Assembly: GCF_011397635.1 (NCBI RefSeq)
Contig: NC_064760.1
Span: 28,184,856-28,248,855 of the forward strand
Direction of reading: 5' to 3'
Source of the DNA: Epinephelus fuscoguttatus
Lineage: Eukaryota > Chordata > Actinopteri > Perciformes > Serranidae
DNA: 64,000 bases
Under the pieces are notes generated by a model. The model ran no database searches. It was given only the letters and a program-made list of their open reading frames with translations, and had not been told where the DNA came from. The position numbers were made by a program, and so were the translations under genes. This document shows, piece after piece, positions 56,428 to 64,000 of the stretch. Each line of letters begins with the position of its first letter. The first letter of the stretch is position 1.

Positions 56428-56705
56428 CAGTGGTTCCCAACTGGAGTGTTGTGGTCTAAAAGTGGGTCCACATCTCTGAATGGACTGCAACTGACTCTGA
56501 AACGTGTTAAGTTTGTAAAAATCACAATTTATTTTTAAGTGCAGTGAATTTCTTGTGCAGAGCTTTTATTTTGAAGTGCTGTTTCCTGCTATACAGAGAG
56601 ACACAAAGTATCTCGACAACATAGCCAAACGCACGTATGATGCTGAATGAACTAATGACTAAGGTGAAATTTGAACCCCGGGGCTGGGCCAGTTGGAAAC
56701 CACTG
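56428..56705. mobile_element. hAT-type MITE in rab9b 5' intron
   Basis: 278 bp with ends CAGTGGTTCCCAACTGG and CCAGTTGGAAACCACTG (16 of 17 pair). It is flanked by an 8 bp target duplication differing at one base, ATCTGTAA (56420-56427) and ATCTATAA (56706-56713). No coding capacity. Confidence 0.8.
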
Positions 56706-56949
56706 ATCTATAACATCTATCACCAGTCACTGTCTATGAAGCAGCTCCAGACTTTACACCTTACAACATCACAGACTTGAGTTGTAGCACTCTAGTTTTG
56801 GGTTTGGGAGAAAGATGTGCATGTTCTTTAATGCTTTTGGACTGTCTTAGATCATAGGAATAATGAATTAATTTTGAAAATAGGCATAGTTCCTTCCCTT
56901 TAAATGTTTTCGGAGAATCCAGTATGTGTCATTTCCTATTTCTCAAGAG

Positions 56950-57597
56950 CAGTGTTAGTAACTAGTTATCTACATGTAGTTCAGTTACTAGTTTAAATAC
57001 ATTTTGCAGTAGTTGGATGGCAAACATTTAAATCTTAGTAGCTTTTTCAGAAGCTAACCAATTTGGGTTTTGTAGTTTATGTTGTTACTTAAAAACTACA
57101 TATTCATAGTATTCTCCTGACACTGTTTTGGCATACAATGAGGCACAGTGCCACAGCTGTAATTTGATGACAATCACTCGCAACTGGACTAAAATAACCT
57201 CCAGTTTCGAACCAAGGTGTCTTCAGTGGAGTGCTATGATTTTTGTCTGGCATATGCCTTATTTCACCCCAACAGTTGTTCCCTTTCCTCTCCTTAAAAC
57301 ATCATTGGGCTGCCTAGGTGAAAAAGGGCCTGTCCTCGTCCCAAAATCAAACACACCAACACTTTACTCAGTGTCTGTTCAGTTGTACTTCTGTCTAACG
57401 ATATGAGAGCCCAAACTAAGATTGTGTTCATTTCCCATGATGTAGTTTGAATGAAGTTAACTACTTTTTCAGACTAGTTTTACTTTTAAAAAGCTAAAAT
57501 GTTTTGAGAGTAGTCAAGATGTAGTTTAAGTACTTCTCATTGTGAAGTAACAAGTTGTTTGTGAAACTACAGTTTTAATTTAGTTTCCCCAACACTG
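56950..57597. repeat. Degenerate hAT-type element next to the rab9b coding exon
   Basis: The left end CAGTGTTAGTAACTAG and the right end CTAAATTAAAACTGTAGTTT (complement strand, after CAGTGTTGGGGAAA) form the CAGTGTTGGG-type ends common in fish hAT MITEs. The flanking 8-mers agree at only 5 of 8 positions, so it is older. Confidence 0.5.
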
Positions 57598-57725
57598 GCC
57601 AAAAGTGATTTGCTTCTCCCTTTGATTGTGTACCATCTGTCTTTGTGTTTCTTCCTCTTTCTAGGTTAAATTGACCCTGGTCTTCCACCTGGTGTGGGGG
57701 CCTTGCTGGGTGGGAGGAAAACATG

Positions 57726-58334
57726 ATGAGCGGGAAGAGCCTGCTCCTGAAGGTGATCCTGCTGGGGGACGGTGGAGTGGGCAAGTCCTCCCTAATGAAC
57801 CGCTATGTCACAGACCGCTTCGACTCCCAGTCCTTCCACACCATTGGCGTGGAGTTCCTCAACCGGGACCTGGAGGTGGACGGGCGTCTGGTAACCCTTC
57901 AGATCTGGGACACAGCAGGCCAGGAGCGCTTCAAATCCCTGCGCACACCTTTCTACCGAGGCGCCGACTGCTGCCTGCTCACATTTGCTGTGAACGACCT
58001 GCAGAGCTTCCAAAACCTCGGCTGCTGGAAGAAGGAGTTCATGTATTACTCAGACGTTAAAGACCCTGAGCGGTTCCCTTTTGTGGTGCTCGGCAATAAG
58101 GTAGACATGGAGCAGAGGGAGGTTGGGGAGGACGAAGCGCGGGCCTGGTGTGAAGAGAACGGCTGCTGCCCTTACTTCGAAACCAGCGCGAAGGATGACA
58201 CTAATGTCACGGCTGCATTCGAGGCAGCTGTCAGAGAGGTTCTTGCTGCTGAGGACCAGATTGACCATGCACTACTGAGTAGTACTATCGATCTCCACGG
58301 CAACCGCAAAACCTCTCGTGCGTCTTGCTGCTGA
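57726..58334 (+). CDS. rab9b: Ras-related small GTPase Rab9B
   Basis: A Rab GTPase of late endosomes that directs transport to the trans-Golgi network (mannose-6-phosphate receptor recycling). A single coding exon of 202 aa; an in-frame ATG at 57723 would add one Met, but the second ATG gives the family start MSGKS. P-loop GDGGVGKS is at residues 14-21, followed by switch I HTIGVEF, switch II WDTAGQE, NKVD and ETSAK, and it ends in the Cys-Cys prenylation signal. MSGKSLLLK, NRDLEVDGR and QERFKS agree with Rab9B rather than Rab9A. A 5'UTR intron with an acceptor at 57661-57664 precedes it. The coding sequence is GC-richer than the flanks. No missing residues. Confidence 0.97.
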   Translation: MSGKSLLLKVILLGDGGVGKSSLMNRYVTDRFDSQSFHTIGVEFLNRDLEVDGRLVTLQIWDTAGQERFKSLRTPFYRGADCCLLTFAVNDLQSFQNLGCWKKEFMYYSDVKDPERFPFVVLGNKVDMEQREVGEDEARAWCEENGCCPYFETSAKDDTNVTAAFEAAVREVLAAEDQIDHALLSSTIDLHGNRKTSRASCC

Positions 58335-60860
58335 TCGGTCAGGTGTACATCCACCTTGTCTTAATCTCTCTGGCTGAAACTCACCTATTGCAGTTTAAGA
58401 GCCAGTGAGATACTGTTTATAGTACACATACTGTAGGTACAAGGTACTGAGTACAGTACCCCCTAAAGATAGTATGGATAAGATACAGCTGCTCTGAGGA
58501 GTGCCCTGTCAGGGATTCAGCTGGTGTCTAGATTGTTGAATTATTGCTCTAACCAAGGTACAGGCACACTGTAACAGGCACACTCATCCTTTGTACTCTG
58601 TCTGCTTTCAGTAGTGTTGCACAAAAACGTTTTTATCCAGCTTCAGCTTTGTCTGCCTATGCAGGAGTCACATCAGATAGTGCTTTCAGAGCATTTATTT
58701 TAATTAAAGTGATTAAAATGTTAGTTACCACAGTCGACGAGAGAATACACCAGTCCTCTCTTGAAGAGCACACTCTACCTTTGGCACAGCAACATCCAGT
58801 CAGTCTTGTGACTTATCAACAGCCTGTCCACGAGCTGACTTTCCTGGGTTTGAGAGGGACTTTGAAATACAACATCCCATTTTCTCATTATCAGATCTCT
58901 CAGCAGAAGTGGGGAGCTAATGTATTTTCCGGACACAGACAATGTCTGTGAGTGACAGTGTTCCCAATCCAGGCAGATTTTATGCATGAGAACTCCCAAC
59001 ATCAGTATAATGACCAATGTGATATGAGGTACGGGGACCTTAAATGATTGCTGCACTCAAAAGGAAGATGACCTTGTTAGTCTTCACCGGGAAGGGAACT
59101 GTAAGCTTTAATTTTGCAGCTCTGACTGTAAGCATCGGGTATGAGCTATCGTGGTGCCCTTATTCATTTCAGTGCTATGTGTTTTACCACTGCGAGTGTG
59201 TAGCTGGAGGTGTCAGGTGTACGAGTTAGTCACTATCAGATCATTTTTTATTTCCCATGATTTATGCACATGGGCCTGTTTACTAAGATTCAGAGTTTCT
59301 CAAAGTTGAAAATAATACCGCTTTTGCTGCTGTTGTTGATAAACTGCTGTTTATTTTTCTGTGAAGCACATTTCCATCCTCTGACTTTTTTTTTAACAGA
59401 CATTGTGTGATATTCTGTTCGATCAAGGGCTGATTTGCGTCTGTTTTCTTGATGTATAGAGGTTATAGTTATCAGAATTAATAATGATTTTCACAATTTC
59501 GGCATGTTTGTAAATCGTGTGCCTGTTGTGTTGATTGCGAGGCAGGCTGTAACATTCCTGTCCTCAAGCTTTGCCTATTCTGACAGTCTCCTGTGCTTTA
59601 CTGACACATTCACCCTGTGCTGTCTGTCCGGTCATTCTAGCTGAATGTGAAATAGCCTGAGCACAAGGATAAGGCCATAGCTGTGTGCATTGTGCATCAC
59701 CTCTCCTGTCCACTTATACAGTATTGAGTGAAACACGCGACTGAGTATTCAGACAACTTGTTTTCAGCTTGGTGGTACTTTTATGTTAATGTTCTCACAT
59801 ACAGACTTCCTTTGGTTTTACTGCTGTCGACGAGAGGGCAATGCTACAAACTTAGTTTAACACGGTCTGAATTCGTTCTCAGCGCTGTTTTTGATTGCTG
59901 CTGGAATAGCATTTTATGTTGCATATGTTTTCATCAAGTCACCACGGTTGTTCTTATTATAGTGCATGTTTTCATACCTTTTTCTGTTATGTTGAAGGTC
60001 TTGTGTATTCTCTCAGCTTGAGATTTGCCTTTCAAGTCGTGCATTGCATCATATTTCCATGTGTATGCAGACTAATGGTGAGGAGCTTCACTGTGAAAGT
60101 GAGCCGAATCCAGTCAGGTACAGTCATATTTACTTACATGGCTCTTTGGTTTAATGTAGGCTTATGATAAACAGAGTGTACATATGATTACTGTAAAGGT
60201 GCGTCGAGTACTAATACTCACAGCAGTACGAGAGGAACTTTATTAACTGTGAACTGGGTGGGGCATTTTAATGAAATCAAGCTTGTAGCCTACATTAATT
60301 CAAAGCAAAAAATGAGGGCTGTTAGCTTATCATTTGCCAGTGTTAATACTTTGTCTCTTTACCATTTAGTTTTATCACGTTCAGATAATGTAGCCTACCA
60401 CAGTGTTTACCTGAATTCTAACTTACCTGAGAGTCAGTGGGTACTTATAAGCTGGTAGCAAAACCCTACAATATGTTTATCTCACGTCCTATTTCACTGC
60501 AACCCTGTCTTATGTCAGTATTTTTTTAATGTTCCTGTAATATTTATGAATGTAAAAACTTATTTCTTTGGGCTGTCCATATTAATGGCTTATGTAAATC
60601 GCAAAGGGCATTCATTTTATAATAATGTACGAAATGACACTGAACGTCTGTCTCACCCTCAGTGCTCAGCCCGTGAGTGTGATTTAAGCTGTGTGAAAGT
60701 CAGACTGTTCATCTTGATTATGTGTTGATTTTAATGGACAACTTCCCTGACTCCCCTTTTTGCACTACGGAGGATAAGACTTGGTTGTGCCAACATGCTG
60801 GCAAAGCGGCGAATACTCTCCAGTGCTTGGCTACGAATAAAACATGCAACATACCAAACG
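58335..60860 (+). terminator. rab9b: rab9b long 3'UTR
   Basis: About 2.5 kb with no supported coding sequence, ending at AATAAA 60836-60841 followed by a GT-rich stretch (TTGTCTGTTGTTTGTGCG), which is a good poly(A) context. Confidence 0.55.
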
Positions 60861-61028
60861 GAGACACTATCTTGTCTGTTGTTTGTGCGCTTGTGCCTTG
60901 AAAATCCATGAAAGGATGTTGGTTTTAAAAATGACTTTAAAGTTTGGAAACAAAAACTATTTTTTAAAACTAAAATAGGTCACTCAAATTAATCAGTACA
61001 CCTCAGCTTTCTACCTTTCAGCAAATTT

Positions 61029-61320
61029 TAAGGCTGCAACTAATGATTATTTTCATTGTTGATTAATATGTTGATCCGGTTCTCATTTAAATCATTAGTT
61101 GTGGTGTATGAAATGTCAGAAAATGGTGAGCAATGTTGATCAGTGTTTCCCAAAGCCCAAGAGGACGTCCTCAAATGTCTTGTTTTCTCCGCAACCTAAA
61201 GTTAATTCAGTTAACTGTCACAGAGCAGTAAAAAAACCCTGAAAATATTCACATTTAAAACACTAGATTAATTAATAAATTGGCAATTAATTTCATAGCA
61301 GGCAAACTCATAGATTAATT
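61029..61320 (+). repeat. ATTAATC-rich fish MITE
   Basis: AAGGCTGCAACTAATGATTA, GAAATGTCAGAAAATGGTGA and CCAAAGCCCAAGAGGACGTC identify a very common teleost repeat. Fragments of the same family are near 8200-8530, 21230-21310, 40020-40240 and 51480-51770. Confidence 0.65.
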
Positions 61321-61871
61321 ATGCACCTGTAAGTCATTTCACACTCAGGAAAAAGCCCCAATATTTGCACTAATAAACAGCAGAGTTAAAATGAAGCATT
61401 ACCATGTATTTCTCAGCAAAATCATGAGTAAAACACAGGTCTTGAATTTTGATCTCAAAACACACCTTGTTTGAATTTCAACACACAAGACCTTGAATGT
61501 CATTGAATGGCCAAGTATGTGTGAGAACCCGAGAGACAGTGAACACTGTTTATTTCCTTTTCATTAAAAAGGATATCAGGCATGCACCGCATACTGTGAA
61601 ATAAAAAAAAATCATCATGTCTGCCTTTCAAACTAAATCTCTGACTTTCGGAAATAAACAGAAATTATAGATTCTATAGACATTTGTCAAATGCATATGT
61701 TATAGTGCTTTAGATGTGAACATAAAACAGCCTATAGCTTAATTTAAACAAATATAATGACGCAAATCAGCTGAACTGATGCTATCACTTCACAAAACGG
61801 CACAATTTTGACGACCAGCTCAACTGTGATGGCTGTCATGAAAAGCTCCTGCAGCAAAACCAGAGGCGCTG

Positions 61872-62036
61872 TCAGGAGATGTCAGATGCATTCGCAGGGT
61901 ACGGAGAGCACAGTGGCCCCCCTCTGTCCCTCTGCAACCTCCCAAACAGGTCATAGCCTCTCTTCTCCTCTTTAGCCCTGTGCCTCAGCTTCCTCAGGTA
62001 CACCTGGTTCACAGCCAAGTGCAGGGAACAGTGCAC
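61872..62036 (-). CDS. Probable last coding exon of an unrecognised gene
   Basis: On the minus strand a strong acceptor (pyrimidine tract then GTCCACAG) at 62037 opens a frame of 54 codons plus a TGA at 61872-61874. The peptide begins VHCSLHLAVNQVYLRKLRHR and ends YPANASDIS; the middle is basic (RAKEEKRGYDLFG) and the end carries one N-glycosylation-type NAS. Codon choice and GC content look coding. I do not recognise the protein; the rest of the gene must lie to the right. It could also be a chance frame, but acceptor, frame and composition agree. Confidence 0.5.
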   Translation of the reverse strand: MHCSLHLAVNQVYLRKLRHRAKEEKRGYDLFGRLQRDRGGPLCSPYPANASDIS

Positions 62037-64000
62037 CTGTGGACACAAGAGGAGAGAATACAAAACACCTTACAAAATACCTTGGCCCCTAGATATGGCA
62101 GAAAGCCAAGAATGGGGCGCCAGTTAAGCGCTGTGACACCGCACTTTCACACACAGACTACATACAAAAATGTTTTTCAGAGGCACTCTGCACAAATACT
62201 TCAAAAGAATATTCTTTTTATTATCAAACTTTACCAACACAAAAAATAATCATCAAACAGCCAGCTGCCATTTGACAAATCCACCACTCACAGCTGGGTA
62301 AAGCTTACACCAAATGGAATAATCTACTTATTATGCTGCAAAGGGTTTAGTTAGTAATACCCAAAGTGTAAAAGAAGTAGTAAGTTCAGCTACAGTAAGT
62401 AAAAAAATGTGTTATACAATAACTACAACAAAATTCCTAAAGAATTAGAGACAAAACAAAGCTGTCCTATCTCTATAAAAGTACCTCAGTCATGCATTAA
62501 CAGCAGGGGGGAGTCACACCTCAACAATGTTTTGTAATGTGTCTAATAATATGAGGTCGCTCAATAAGTTAGCACCTAGTGCTTTTGCCATCTCACAATT
62601 ATGAGAAACAATTTCAGACCTTTCTAGATCAAAACTAAACAAGCATGTCCCTTTGTCAGAAAGAAACTATTCAAAAATCATCTAAAATTCCTTCACTCTG
62701 AATCCATCGCTTCAATTATTCGGGTGGAGGCAGGGGCGGGGGGGTCACGCAGCAGCATGTGGACGCTGTTGTGTGTGGGGTTGCTGTCCCAGAAGAGCTG
62801 CATTGAGGCTTTAGAGGGGTCTAACCCTCTCTTTGTCCGGAGGACCCTCTCCCTTGACATGTAATCTAACCCTTGGGCAGAGGCTCGTAGCGCAGGTGGC
62901 CCCCCGCAACTGGCTCCTTATTGGCTAGCTTTTAAAAACAGGCACGACTCCATTGTTGAGGCTTTTCTCCAGCCCGTGAGAAAAGTCCTGAGGTCAGCGT
63001 GAGACTGCAAGTGCGTGCTTGTCTGCCACCATGGCAACCAGATGTGAAGGATGGTCGCCATGGTAACCTGTAATCCCTATACTCTGCAACAGCTGCATTT
63101 TTAGCAGCACGTGTGTTGCAAATTGGTGGTTATATTCTTACATGTGTTAATTTATTAGTGGTATGTTATTTGTGTCTTGAGTGCAACCAATGGAAAGCAG
63201 AAATGAATTTTAGAAACTAACCTCAGCAAGCAACAAGAGCAATAACTTACAGATATTTTGGTGACATGGCATTGGAAATACTGAAAAAAAGACTACATTT
63301 AAAAGTAGCAGACAAACCTCACACGTAAAAAATAACAAAAAGGAAAAGAAAAAAATAACATTCTTCCCAACAAAAAAAAGTAAAAATATAAAAGACAACA
63401 TTTTTAAGAGTCCGTGATCACAGGTGGTTCTGTGCTGATGATGTGGAAGGAGAGAATTGTTGCTGTCCCTTCTGATCCCCATGTGGATGGTGAAGTAGTG
63501 ATAGTGCAGACAGGAAGCTGCTGAGCCTAACACCGTGCACCCATGCCCTTTCTCCCAAGATACCGAAGCACCGCAAAGTTATAGGTGGTTGACACAGTAT
63601 AGGTCAGCTATGGAAGGACAAGCAGATACAGGAAGTGTCAGAGCAGAAGTGAAGAAAAAAAATCCACAACATCCATAAATTCTAGAAATAAGAAAAAAAA
63701 TATGATTAACTGCTAATGACATTAATTTGATAGCAGATACCATCCGTATAACAGCTTCTGTAATGGAGCATGCCAGTATAATGGGTGCACCATTTGCCTG
63801 GCTGAAAAACCACCAGACATTACGGCACTATTATGATGTTTGTGTCAGCTGAGAAAGAGGAACAGAGAGCAATAGTACAGAAGTCATCAGTCATGGAGGC
63901 CTGAGATGCCTCGCCGCCTACACTTTAAGCGTCACTGAGTCACATGAGCCATAACACTATTGTACCCCACTGTGGAAGCGCAGCCAAATTGGCCCCAGCT
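62037..64000. other. Right edge, mostly non-coding
   Basis: Contains a GC-rich block at 62700-62960 with a 55-codon minus-strand frame (62860-62693), the paired X-box motifs at 63025-63068, and AT-rich sequence to the end. No further exon was recognised. Confidence 0.35.
63025..63068. promoter_or_regulatory. Tandem RFX-type X-box motifs
   Basis: 63054-63067 reads GTCGCCATGGTAAC, a full match to the RFX consensus GTNRCC-(0-3)-RGYAAC. 63025-63038 reads GCCACCATGGCAAC, one mismatch, with the same 2 bp spacer. The two sites are 29 bp apart, close to three helical turns. Confidence 0.5.

Noticed and set aside
59728-60021. 97-codon hydrophobic frame in the rab9b 3'UTR
   Set aside because: T-rich sequence gives chance hydrophobic frames; there is no Kozak context or conserved motif.

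Overview
This window is ordinary nuclear DNA from a ray-finned fish, most likely a percomorph teleost. It holds multi-exon vertebrate genes with short introns, GT-AG splice sites, long AT-rich 3'UTRs, and introns filled with small teleost-type DNA transposon remnants, a tRNA-derived SINE and LINE tails. There is no prokaryotic, phage, plasmid or CRISPR material. All exon joins below were worked out by hand from reading frame, splice signals and remembered family sequences. No database search was possible.

Layout, left to right: (1) 156-5252, + strand: the C-terminal three quarters of ogt (O-GlcNAc transferase), then a 1.8 kb 3'UTR. (2) 7968-11459, +: complete gcna, a germ-cell acidic SprT-like protease of 612 aa. 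(3) 12634-15163, +: a three-exon class A GPCR (316 aa) of the GPR148/odorant receptor 131-2-like type. (4) 19680-17334, -: cetn2 (centrin-2, 174 aa). (5) 22833-27421, +: nsdhl (sterol-4-alpha-carboxylate 3-dehydrogenase, 345 aa). (6) 32392-47597, +: znf185, a LIM-domain actin-cytoskeleton protein of about 912 aa in 33 coding exons, almost all short and phase-symmetric. (7) 52947-48962, -: fut11/pofut4 (497 aa). (8) 57726-58334, +: rab9b, intronless in its coding part, with a 2.5 kb 3'UTR. (9) 62036-61872, -: one well-formed terminal exon of an unrecognised gene, with a tandem pair of RFX-type X-box motifs about 1 kb upstream of it.

The gene order is informative. cetn2-nsdhl-znf185 is the order known from human Xq28, ogt-gcna is the order at human Xq13.1, and RAB9B is at human Xq22. 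The window therefore joins blocks that are separate on the human X, together with fut11 (human chromosome 10). In human the gene after GCNA is the chemokine receptor CXCR3; here that slot holds a different GPCR. The genes are not an operon or a pathway: they cover nutrient-sensing glycosylation, germline DNA-protein crosslink repair, centrioles, cholesterol synthesis, cytoskeleton, O-fucosylation and endosome traffic.

I found no new enzymatic or defence system. The points most worth a second look are a decayed duplicate of a znf185 exon, the modular expansion of the znf185 repeat exons, the series of acidic SUMO-interaction-like motifs in gcna, the paired X-boxes near the right edge, the orphan terminal exon, and a clear nested-transposon record with intact target-site duplications (two hAT-type copies with 8 bp duplications and one solo LTR with a 5 bp duplication).
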